Origin: an uncultured Clostridia bacterium
GTDB lineage: Bacteria > Bacillota > Clostridia > Oscillospirales > Oscillospiraceae
Reading direction: 5' to 3'
Assembly: GCA_946061345.1 (NCBI GenBank)
Contig: CAMGRA010000016.1
Span: 1-14,053, forward strand
DNA: 14,053 bases
Shown here: positions 8,432 through 14,053 of the stretch, piece after piece
Layout: the number at the start of each line of letters is the position of its first letter
Position numbering within the stretch: position 1 is the first letter of the stretch
Program-made: the position numbers and the translations under genes
Notes under the pieces: model-generated
The model's database searches: none
The model's input: only the letters and a program-made list of their open reading frames with translations
Told to the model about the DNA's origin: nothing

Positions 8432-9043
8432 TCAGGAGATCCAGTCAATGAGCTGCTGGAGCCATTCAAAGGACTTGAAGCGCAGAGTGTACGCCTCCTC
8501 GCCGCCGGTGATGAGTTCGGTTTCCGAATTCTCCATGCCGCCTGCCTCAGCGCAGGTCTTCAGCGCATCGGTGGTCGCTGCCGTGCAGAGGGACGGGAAC
8601 ACCACGCACCACCAGTTATGACCGCCGGCTGCGCCGATGGAAACGCGGAGGGCCGGATAGCTGCCCGCGGGGAGCGTGAAGGTATCGTAATCCCTGGTCG
8701 GGAATTCCTCTACGCCGAGAGAAACGGCGACGGGATAGGGCTGCTCCTCTGCGGTCATGGCGGCAGAGGCAGCAGCCTCCACCTCCGACAGGTGCGCAGA
8801 GAGAACCGCTCTGGCCGCCTGTGCGTCGGTGCAGGAGGCAGTCAGGGCAGAGACCTCCGCCAAAACCGCGTCACGGATGCGGAGCTTCTGGGCCTGGTCA
8901 GCCTCAGAGTCTGAATTGGCGACCACATGGAGCCGCACTGTTTTTTCCGCCAGCGTCTGCTGGGTCCAAAGGGTTTCTACGCTGCCCAGAACCAGAGCGG
9001 TAAAGGCCACCAGCAGAACCCAAAGAAAAAATCTTTTTTTCAT
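8432..9043 (-). CDS. spoIIR: Stage II sporulation protein R (SpoIIR), forespore-to-mother-cell signal
   Basis: A 203-residue protein with an N-terminal export signal or anchor (MKKRFFLWVLLVAFTALVLG). It carries the SpoIIR hallmarks: VRLHVVANSDSEADQAQKLRIRDAVL near the N-terminus, and LPAGSYPALRVSIG followed by HNWWCVVFPSLC. SpoIIR is made in the forespore under sigma-F and secreted into the intermembrane space. There it triggers SpoIIGA to process pro-sigma-E in the mother cell, so its presence marks an endospore-forming lineage. I chose the ATG at 9043 because it begins the signal peptide. An in-frame upstream ATG at 9097 would add 18 residues encoded wholly by a hairpin and is unlikely. Only a weak ribosome site (GGACGGTG) precedes the ATG, and it lies in the right arm of that hairpin. 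Confidence 0.93.
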   Translation of the reverse strand: MKKRFFLWVLLVAFTALVLGSVETLWTQQTLAEKTVRLHVVANSDSEADQAQKLRIRDAVLAEVSALTASCTDAQAARAVLSAHLSEVEAAASAAMTAEEQPYPVAVSLGVEEFPTRDYDTFTLPAGSYPALRVSIGAAGGHNWWCVVFPSLCTAATTDALKTCAEAGGMENSETELITGGEEAYTLRFKSFEWLQQLIDWIS

Positions 9044-9093
9044 AAAAAACACCGTCCATATGTAGGATTTTTCCTGCATTATGGACGGTGTTT
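9044..9093 (-). terminator. Strong terminator-like hairpin abutting the spoIIR start codon
   Basis: Bases 9047-9060 and 9080-9093 form a perfect 14-bp inverted repeat (AAACACCGTCCATA). An inner 7-bp stem (9061-9067 with 9072-9078, one G-T wobble) and a four-base loop extend it, with one bulged base. On the minus strand the stem runs directly into six T residues (9049-9044, part of them paired) and then the spoIIR ATG at 9043. It has the form of an intrinsic terminator for transcripts arriving from ispE, and in any longer spoIIR transcript it would also hide the ribosome site. Confidence 0.7.
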
Positions 9094-9095
9094 GC
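9065..9095 (-). promoter_or_regulatory. Candidate sigma-F promoter of spoIIR, inside the terminator hairpin
   Basis: On the minus strand GCAAA (9091-9095) resembles the sigma-F -35 (GYWTA, four of five). After 16 bases comes GGAAAAATCC (9065-9074), resembling the -10 (GGnnAnAnT, one mismatch at the last T). Transcription would begin a few bases later, within the right arm of the hairpin, giving a short leader containing GGACGGTG. Sigma-F dependence of spoIIR is established in Bacillus; this exact site is my inference. Confidence 0.35.
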
Positions 9096-9170
9096 ATTAT
9101 TTATACTTCATACTGCCCATGCCGGCGCAGAATCATACCAGAAGATAAAATGGTTTAAAACCTTTTTATA

Positions 9171-9276
9171 GCGCCGGAGGCGCGTCAAATTCTGCATGAG
9201 ACGGCACAGCGTGCCTTAAGCACGATGTGAGTGTGCGCAGCACACGGGATTCTTGACGAAACTTTTTCATCAAGAA
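9171..9276. repeat. Cluster of consecutive palindromes downstream of ispE
   Basis: Within about 106 bases there are five small inverted repeats: GCGCC-GGA-GGCGC (9171-9183); GGCAC-AGC-GTGCC (9203-9215), overlapping CGTGC-CTTAA-GCACG (9210-9224) as an alternative pairing; GTGTGC-GCA-GCACAC (9231-9245); and TTCTTGACGAAA with TTTCATCAAGAA (9250-9276, one mismatch). None has a T-run directly after it on either strand, so this is not a simple terminator series. It lies wholly between the ispE stop and the spoIIR hairpin. It could be a dispersed intergenic repeat of the REP/MITE kind or a structured 3' end for the ispE mRNA. Confidence 0.6.
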
Positions 9277-9282
9277 ACAGTA

Positions 9283-10140
9283 TCAAACGTTTTTAGCGAT
9301 AAAAACGTCGGGGTAATTCTCCTTGAGCATGGTGCAGGCCACGGCGGCGTATTCAAAGGAGTCAAAGATCCCGAACACCGCAGAGCCGCTGCCGGTCATC
9401 TGGGCGCCGTAAGCGCCGTAGGTCATCATGACGGATTTGATATAGTTGAGCTCTCCGCTGTTCTCCCCTGCCGCCTGTTCAAAGACATTGCACAGGTTCT
9501 TTCCGATCTGCTCCAAATCGCCCCGCTGCAAGGCGGCGCGCATTGCGGTGTGGTCGGGGCACTTGGCCACCGTCACGCCGTCCAGACGGGCAAAAAGCTC
9601 CGGCGTGGAAAAGGATATCTGGGGCTTGCAGACCACGTAGAACATCTCCGGGGCATCCGGCAGCTTGGTCAGGCGCTCTCCCCTGCCCTCCGCCAGCGCC
9701 GTGCCGCCCAGAACGCAGAACGGCACATCGGAGCCGACCTGCGCGCCCAGCTCACACAGGGCATAGACAGACAGCGGATAGTCCTTCCAGGCGTTGAGGG
9801 CCCGCAGCACCGCCGCAGCGTCGGCACTGCCGCCGGCCAGTCCGGCCTGAGACGGGATCCGCTTGGTGATGCGGATCTCAATACCGTCCGGCTCACCGCC
9901 CAGTCTGTCGAAAAACACCCGGGCCGCTTTCCAGGCCAGATTGCTCTCGTCACAGGGGATGCCGTCGCGGTCACAGCGCACGCACCAGGGCCGCCCGGTA
10001 TCCACGTCGATCTCCACGTCATCGCGGATGGAGACGGTCTGCATGATCGAGCGCAGATCGTGATAGCCGTCAGGCCGCTTTTCCAGAACGTCCAGGGTCA
10101 GATTCAGCTTGGCAAAGGCGCCCTCCCGCAGGGTCATCAT
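9283..10140 (-). CDS. ispE: 4-diphosphocytidyl-2-C-methyl-D-erythritol kinase (IspE)
   Basis: A 285-residue GHMP-family kinase that phosphorylates CDP-methylerythritol with ATP in the non-mevalonate (MEP) isoprenoid pathway; cytosolic. The family signature is clear: FAKLNLTLDV with K11, RPDGYHDLRSIMQTV, the glycine-rich ATP loop PSQAGLAGGSADAAA (96-110), the substrate/catalytic segment GSDVPF with D138, and the C-terminal TGSGSAVFGIF. Length is normal for the family. The ATG at 10140 overlaps the stop of the DUF1015 gene as ATGA, and AAGGA sits 5 bases upstream, so the two genes are coupled. A second ATG follows immediately; the first is preferred because it gives the overlap. The organism therefore makes isoprenoids by the MEP route. 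Confidence 0.96.
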   Translation of the reverse strand: MMTLREGAFAKLNLTLDVLEKRPDGYHDLRSIMQTVSIRDDVEIDVDTGRPWCVRCDRDGIPCDESNLAWKAARVFFDRLGGEPDGIEIRITKRIPSQAGLAGGSADAAAVLRALNAWKDYPLSVYALCELGAQVGSDVPFCVLGGTALAEGRGERLTKLPDAPEMFYVVCKPQISFSTPELFARLDGVTVAKCPDHTAMRAALQRGDLEQIGKNLCNVFEQAAGENSGELNYIKSVMMTYGAYGAQMTGSGSAVFGIFDSFEYAAVACTMLKENYPDVFIAKNV

Positions 10141-11378
10141 TTGATCCTTCTGCCCTCCAGGTAGTAGCGCTTCTCACGGCTGTGGCCCATGGAGAAGGTC
10201 TTTCTGGGCAGGATGCCGTCGGCAATGACACCGCGGAAGAGCTGACTCTTTTCCATGGCGGGAAGGAGGAAGCCGATGGCGTTTTCCTGCTGTGCAAGCC
10301 CGATGAGGGCGTCGTCGTCATGAATATAGTCGATCTCGCCGTCGTGGTCCTTCAGATAGCCGTCCAGGAAGCCCTGGAGCACACCCACGGCCAACTGGCT
10401 CTTGGACTTGTCCAGAAAAACGGTGCCACTTTCCCGGCCGATATACCACTTGACCTCAAAGCCGCCGTCAGCGCAGGCCTCGTTCTTGAGGGCCTCCAGC
10501 AGAGCCTTCGGATCGCACTTGGTGATGACCCGATGGATAGGCTCAAAGACCTGGGCGTCGTCGTGGATATTCTCCAGCTCCACCAGGGCAAAACGTGCCG
10601 GATGGTTGGACAGATCCACGCCGGGATTCTGCGCTTTCAGTTCCTCATAGCAGGACTTGGCCGTCGCCAGGGAATGGTTGCCGTCGCCCACGGCAAAGAC
10701 CATGGGAACGCCCTTGAGGTCGGCGTACTTCTTGCCAACGTTGGCGGAGTACTCCGTCAGGCGGGCGTTAAAGGCCTCAGCCTCCGCTCCGTCGACCAGC
10801 CAGCCGGCGATATGGTTGCCGCCCTCCATCAGTTCAAAATCATAGAGCTTGGTAAGGCCGGACTTCTTCTCCGCAATCGGCTCAATGAGGACCTTGTCGT
10901 GGTCGTCGCAGAGCATGAGGATGTGGGGCAGCTCGATGGGAGCGTCGCGGCGCACACGCATACGCGGCGGGATACGCTCCACGACGGTACGCTCGGTGGC
11001 GCGGATGGCGGAGGTGGAGCCGGTGGAATAGTCATAGGCATCCAGGTCCACCATGCCAACCAAACCCTTGCGGACGGTGCCGTTTTCCAGTGTGCGCTCC
11101 ACATAGACAAGGGAGTTCTTGTAGGTCTTGAACACGTCATTTTTCAGATATTCCGCCATAGTCGCGTTGATGAGAGCGGTATGCTCCGCCTCCTTCTCCG
11201 TGCCCAATTCCGCCTCCGGCAGGATGAGGTTGATGGTGGACGGCGCGCCCTCGGCGTTCTTCCGTACACGCTCCCAATAGGCAGGGTCGGAGGTAAACTG
11301 ATCGCAGGCGATGACCGCCCACTTCTCCATGGAATCCACCTGGGGCATCAGAATATCAGCGGGTAAAAAGGAATTCAT
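10137..11378 (-). CDS. DUF1015 (COG4198) family protein of unknown function
   Basis: A 413-residue cytosolic protein with the DUF1015 features: an N-terminal FLPADILMPQVDSMEKWAV segment, a central arginine-rich RATERTVVERIPPRMRVRR segment, and the conserved VGDGNHSLATAK motif near residue 230. No biochemical activity is firmly assigned to the family as far as I know; some clostridial members are, from memory, found near serine-biosynthesis genes, which is not the case here. It is the first gene of a two-gene unit with ispE (4-base ATGA overlap). I chose the ATG at 11378; a TTG two codons upstream (11384) lies 5 bases from GAAAGG and is an alternative, since the ATG is 11 bases from that site. 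Confidence 0.85.
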   Translation of the reverse strand: MNSFLPADILMPQVDSMEKWAVIACDQFTSDPAYWERVRKNAEGAPSTINLILPEAELGTEKEAEHTALINATMAEYLKNDVFKTYKNSLVYVERTLENGTVRKGLVGMVDLDAYDYSTGSTSAIRATERTVVERIPPRMRVRRDAPIELPHILMLCDDHDKVLIEPIAEKKSGLTKLYDFELMEGGNHIAGWLVDGAEAEAFNARLTEYSANVGKKYADLKGVPMVFAVGDGNHSLATAKSCYEELKAQNPGVDLSNHPARFALVELENIHDDAQVFEPIHRVITKCDPKALLEALKNEACADGGFEVKWYIGRESGTVFLDKSKSQLAVGVLQGFLDGYLKDHDGEIDYIHDDDALIGLAQQENAIGFLLPAMEKSQLFRGVIADGILPRKTFSMGHSREKRYYLEGRRIK

Positions 11379-11426
11379 ATGCAAAACTACCTTTCTAAAA
11401 ATTTTTTAGTTGTCCTAACGTTTTTT

Positions 11427-11455
11427 ATTATATCGTAGTTTATTTTGTTTGTATA
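11427..11455 (-). promoter_or_regulatory. Probable promoter of the DUF1015-ispE unit
   Basis: On the minus strand a perfect TATAAT (11427-11432) is preceded at 17 bp by TATACA (11450-11455). It lies about 49 bases upstream of the DUF1015 ATG in an AT-rich intergenic region quite unlike the GC-rich genes around it. The leader then contains a short AT palindrome (CTAAAAA with TTTTTAG, 11395-11409). Confidence 0.55.
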
Positions 11456-11485
11456 GTCCAAATTGCAAAAAACGCTCCGTGATTT

Positions 11486-11518
11486 TTGACAAATTTCGCC
11501 AATAAAATTGCGTATAGT
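11486..11518 (+). promoter_or_regulatory. Possible promoter of the DUF378 gene
   Basis: A consensus TTGACA (11486-11491) and a TATAGT (11513-11518) face rightward before the DUF378 gene, but the spacer is 21 bp, longer than usual. Either one of the two elements is coincidental, or expression is low or needs an activator. Confidence 0.35.
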
Positions 11519-11571
11519 GACGGAAAAACCGGTCCATAATAGAACCAGCACAACAACAGGGAGGAAAAGAA

Positions 11572-11781
11572 ATGGACACTTTGGCACTGATTTTGAGCAT
11601 TATCGGCTCCCTCAACTGGGGCCTCGTCGGCATTTTCAAATTTGACCTGGTCGCGTGGATCTTCGGCGGGCAGACAGCTACCGTCAGCCGTATCATCTAC
11701 ACGCTGGTCGGTCTGGCCGGCCTGTGGTGTATTTCCCTGCTCTTCCGCAGACACACCCTGGCCGATGCTCAGGACGCATAA
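11572..11781 (+). CDS. DUF378-family small membrane protein
   Basis: A 69-residue protein with two hydrophobic helices (about 4-31 and 38-58) and the DUF378 hallmark IIGSLNWGLVGIF followed by DLVAWIFGG. A short polar tail follows. The ATG has an ideal ribosome site, AGGGAGG (11558-11564), 7 bases upstream. The family is widespread in bacteria and its role is unknown. It is a single-gene unit: transcribed away from DUF1015, and closed by the strong terminator 58 bases after its stop. Confidence 0.9.
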   Translation: MDTLALILSIIGSLNWGLVGIFKFDLVAWIFGGQTATVSRIIYTLVGLAGLWCISLLFRRHTLADAQDA

Positions 11782-11838
11782 GCCTGCTCTGCTGCAAAAC
11801 GCACAAATTTTTATGCCGTGCTTTTCCCTTTGAGAATC

Positions 11839-11889
11839 AAAAACCGGCGCGCTGTAAGGTCGAAGGGCCTGAACAGCGCGCCGGTTTTT
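11839..11889. terminator. Strong bidirectional intrinsic terminator
   Basis: A perfect 17-bp inverted repeat: AAAAA plus CCGGCGCGCTGT (11839-11855) pairs with ACAGCGCGCCGG plus TTTTT (11873-11889), with a 17-base loop. Because the outer arms are A5 and T5, it terminates in both directions. It serves the rightward DUF378 gene and the leftward zinc-ribbon/Ig-like gene, whose stop is at 11925. Confidence 0.9.
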
Positions 11890-11924
11890 ATATCATACTG
11901 CGGCAGAACGCCGCCCATAAATCA

Positions 11925-13115
11925 TCAATGGACACGGACGATGCAGGTAAATTCCTGCCCGTTGAAGGTGACCGTGATGGTCGTCGTACCGTAGCCGGTG
12001 ACAGTGACCATGCCGTCTTGCACCTTGCAGACATCCGGGTCTGCAACGGTGTATGTAATATCGGAAATATGCTCGCCCTCGGAGTCGTAGAGGTACAGGT
12101 CAAACGTCTCACCCACGCGGACAGTAACGTCGGTTCTCTCCAGGTGGGCACCGGTGATCTCAGCGTCGCCGAAGTTGCAGCGAATGATGACCTGGGCAGA
12201 CTTGTCCCCCACTGTAGCGGTAACAATCGTCTTGCCGCCGCCGATGGCCGTGACCTCTCCGGTCTGGCTGACCTTCGCCACCGTCTCGTCGTCGCTTCTC
12301 CATGTGACGGCAACGCCCGAAGGCAGATTGGTCACGCGGAGCTGCACGCTCTCACCCCGGGCGTAGAGAGAAGCGTCATAGTCGTAGTTGAGTTCCGGTT
12401 CAAAATCCTCCGGAGCAGTGGATTCTTCCGGCTGCGTCGGTTCGGCAGTCCCCTCCGGGTCAGAACATGACACGACACAGACGGCAGCCTTGTCACCGCA
12501 GGTCACGGTAATTTCCGTCTCGCCGGTCCCCACCGCCGTGATGGTGAAGGTGGCCGATTTCACATCCTCGCCAATGTCAGTCACCGCCGTCTGGGACACA
12601 GTGGCGACGCGCTCGTCACCGCTGATGCAGTAGACGGTCTTTTCACAGCCAAGATTGACGCTGACGGTCATCCGGGCCGTCTCACCCACGGCAGAAAGCT
12701 CGATACGCTCCGGGGCCACCAGCAGCTCCTCACAGGCCGTATTGACCGCCGTCGGCTCATAGGAACCCGTCCGGTCCACAAGGTTTTCCAGGCCCGGCCA
12801 CCAGCCGATCATGTCGCCGATAAAATAAAACACGACCAAAGACGCCAGAAGCAAAAAAACAAAGGCAGCGATCTGGAGTCCCCTGGGGTTTCTTTCCTTC
12901 TTTGTCTTTTTCGGCGCGGCGAACTTCCCTTTGGCGGCACGGCGGCGCTGGCGGCGCTCCTCCTCAGTGATCCGGCGGCGCTGCACGGGACGGCTGTCCA
13001 CAGTCTCCTCCGAGCGGACGCTGCTGCCGCACAGGGGGCATTTTTCACGGTCCGCATCATAAATAGTCCCACAATAATAACATACAACTTTTTCTTCCAT
13101 ATTAAAAATTCGCAT
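11925..13115 (-). CDS. Zinc-ribbon, single-TM protein with extracellular Ig-like (BIG2-type) domains
   Basis: A 396-residue protein with a modular plan. An N-terminal zinc ribbon (C12-x2-C15 and C26-x2-C29) is followed by a very basic, charged linker (about 33-78), one membrane helix (about 80-100), and then a surface region. The outer part has about three beta-rich Ig-like domains resembling the bacterial BIG2 fold: roughly 129-220; 248-320 with the typical VTWRSDDETVAKVSQTGEV pattern; and 322-396. A Pro/Glu/Thr-rich spacer lies near 221-240. The positive-inside rule puts the zinc ribbon in the cytoplasm and the Ig-like domains outside. The function is unknown. It is divergent from a kinase-fold gene. 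The start is uncertain: the ATG at 13115 is 17 bases from GGAAGGAG, and a second in-frame ATG at 13100 (MEEKVVCYYCG) has no close ribosome site. Confidence 0.82.
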   Translation of the reverse strand: MRIFNMEEKVVCYYCGTIYDADREKCPLCGSSVRSEETVDSRPVQRRRITEEERRQRRRAAKGKFAAPKKTKKERNPRGLQIAAFVFLLLASLVVFYFIGDMIGWWPGLENLVDRTGSYEPTAVNTACEELLVAPERIELSAVGETARMTVSVNLGCEKTVYCISGDERVATVSQTAVTDIGEDVKSATFTITAVGTGETEITVTCGDKAAVCVVSCSDPEGTAEPTQPEESTAPEDFEPELNYDYDASLYARGESVQLRVTNLPSGVAVTWRSDDETVAKVSQTGEVTAIGGGKTIVTATVGDKSAQVIIRCNFGDAEITGAHLERTDVTVRVGETFDLYLYDSEGEHISDITYTVADPDVCKVQDGMVTVTGYGTTTITVTFNGQEFTCIVRVH

Positions 13116-13171
13116 ACAAAAAGTATGTTTTTCTCCTTCCGATTTTTGTCACAGGCTGTCATGTTTTTTAC

Positions 13172-13200
13172 ATCATATCATTTTCTTGCGAATAAGACAA
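13172..13200 (-). promoter_or_regulatory. Promoter of the zinc-ribbon/Ig-like gene
   Basis: On the minus strand TTGTCT (13195-13200), a 17-bp spacer and TATGAT (13172-13177) with the TGn extension (TGATATGAT) make a strong sigma-A promoter. It gives a leader of roughly 50 bases that includes GGAAGGAG and a small CATAC-T5-GTATG hairpin. Confidence 0.65.
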
Positions 13201-13237
13201 GAATCTGACTTGATTTTTTTGAAAAAATGACATAGTA

Positions 13238-13243
13238 TATAAT
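13238..13243 (+). promoter_or_regulatory. -10 element of the kinase-fold gene
   Basis: A perfect TATAAT lies 39 bases before the kinase-fold ATG. No good -35 stands at 16-18 bp: TTGATT (13210-13215) and TTGAAA (13219-13224) are at 22 and 13 bp. The promoter may be activator-dependent or this may be the wrong hexamer. Confidence 0.35.
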
Positions 13244-13282
13244 TGCTTAAATTTGAGTTTTCATTATTAGGAGGTGCAAAAG

Positions 13283-14053
13283 ATGTCCGAACTGAAAATG
13301 ATTTCTCCCCTGCTGGATCATATGCAGGTGGAAAAAGAATCCGCCGGACATATTGGCCGCACCTGTTATACTCTTCGTCAGACAACCACCGGTGAGCGAT
13401 TTGTTCTGAAGCGCATCTCCGTCCCTGCGTCGGACAGTCAGGTGCGCGCATTGATCCTCTCCGGTGCCTACGCCGATGAAGCCGCCGTCCACACCTATTA
13501 CGGCCGTGTGGCGGAAAACATCCGGGCGGAATTGGAGCAGGGTAAGAAGCTGGCTGTCTCCGGCTGCTATGCCGGCGCGCTGGGGTATCAGGTGGTGCCG
13601 AAGGAATCAGGTGTAGGCTACGACGTTTACATACTTTATCCCCTCTATATCTCTCTGAGCGACTACCTTTCCATGAGCGCAATCACCAATCTCCGGGCCA
13701 TCAACCTTGCACTGGATCTGTGTGATGCCATTGCCGCCTGCCGTGAGGCAGGTTATCTGTTCGGGAACATCAAACCCGAAAACATCTATCTGATGCCTTC
13801 CGGACGTTTTCTGTTGGGTGATCTCGGCCTGGTACCTCTGGAGGACATGAAATACGCCTGTCTTCCGGAGGATTACATCGGCGTCTATTCCGCACCGGAG
13901 CTGTCCGATATCACAGCCTCGCCAAATGCCACCATCGACCTGTACTCTCTGGGTATGATACTCTACCGTATCTACAACGGCAACCACGGTCCCTTTGAAG
14001 ATGAGAACACCGGAGAGGCCATGGCGGATAAGCTCCGCATGACCGGCAAGCCT
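13283..14053 (+). CDS. Hanks-type protein kinase-fold protein with altered catalytic loop (3' end outside window)
   Basis: The first 257 residues are present and the frame is open at the window end. The ATG follows an excellent AGGAGGTG (13269-13276). Kinase landmarks: a degenerate glycine loop (ESAGHIGRT, 19-27); the ATP lysine K43 (FVLKRI); a hinge region near YILYPLYISLSDYL; the catalytic loop FGNIKPENIYL with N162 where active kinases have Asp (HRD); the metal-binding D180-L-G182; an APE motif (A204-P-E206); and the alpha-F aspartate D219 (TIDLYSLG). His-Arg-Asp is thus replaced by Phe-Gly-Asn while the other landmarks remain. By family knowledge loss of the catalytic base suggests a pseudokinase or very weak kinase; that is inference. 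A C-terminal sensor or TM region, if present, lies beyond the window. Confidence 0.85.
   Translation, partial: MSELKMISPLLDHMQVEKESAGHIGRTCYTLRQTTTGERFVLKRISVPASDSQVRALILSGAYADEAAVHTYYGRVAENIRAELEQGKKLAVSGCYAGALGYQVVPKESGVGYDVYILYPLYISLSDYLSMSAITNLRAINLALDLCDAIAACREAGYLFGNIKPENIYLMPSGRFLLGDLGLVPLEDMKYACLPEDYIGVYSAPELSDITASPNATIDLYSLGMILYRIYNGNHGPFEDENTGEAMADKLRMTGKP

Noticed and set aside
9044..9097. An 18-residue N-terminal extension of SpoIIR from an ATG at 9097
   Set aside because: It is encoded entirely by the hairpin arms and would precede a standard signal peptide (MKKRFFLWV); no ribosome site supports it.
9171..9276. CRISPR-like array
   Set aside because: The repeats are different short palindromes, not copies of one direct repeat with spacers.
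9253..10164. A 303-residue rightward open frame opposite ispE
   Set aside because: Shadow of ispE, whose GHMP-kinase motifs are unambiguous on the minus strand.
10182..11366. A 394-residue rightward open frame opposite the DUF1015 gene
   Set aside because: It is the antisense shadow of a clearly recognisable conserved protein; GC-rich third positions keep the opposite frame open. No recognisable domain.
13173..13682. A leftward open frame of 169 residues opposite the start of the kinase-fold gene
   Set aside because: The plus strand has an ideal ribosome site and kinase motifs; the minus frame also runs through the promoter region of the neighbour.

Overview
The window looks like chromosome from a spore-forming, GC-rich member of the Clostridia. 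It carries addAB, spoIIR, a BceRS-BceAB-type peptide-response module, small DUF378 and DUF1015 proteins, and zinc-ribbon/Ig-like and Hanks-kinase genes in a high-GC codon style typical of Oscillospiraceae (Flavonifractor, Oscillibacter and relatives). The lineage is an inference from gene content and composition, not from a marker gene. I see no rRNA, tRNA, CRISPR array, insertion sequence or phage gene. No gene-free stretch exceeds 300 bases; the longest is about 240 (9044-9282).

Left block (1-3783): addB and the first 126 codons of addA run leftward as an overlapping pair for the AddAB recombinational-repair helicase-nuclease. AddB keeps its nuclease residues and all four iron-sulfur cysteines but has no Walker A motif. 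Centre-left block (3718-8400): a rightward cassette of OmpR-type response regulator, short intramembrane-sensing histidine kinase, ABC ATPase and 10-TM FtsX-type permease. By family this senses and resists a cell-envelope-active peptide. The transporter pair appears to have its own promoter after the kinase.

Centre-right block (8432-11378): a leftward series of DUF1015 protein, ispE (isoprenoid precursor kinase, ATGA-coupled to DUF1015) and spoIIR (forespore signal for sigma-E activation). Between ispE and spoIIR lie a dense cluster of palindromes and a strong terminator-like hairpin whose T-tract touches the spoIIR start codon. A sigma-F-like promoter may sit inside that hairpin.

Right block (11385-14053): a small rightward DUF378 membrane protein, a strong bidirectional terminator, a leftward zinc-ribbon/TM/Ig-like surface protein, and, divergent from it across a 167-bp spacer, the start of a Hanks-type kinase-fold gene. 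Its catalytic-loop aspartate is replaced by asparagine, so it is probably a pseudokinase or an atypical kinase. This divergent pair and the spoIIR leader are the most unusual parts of the window. Nothing else here amounts to a clearly new system.
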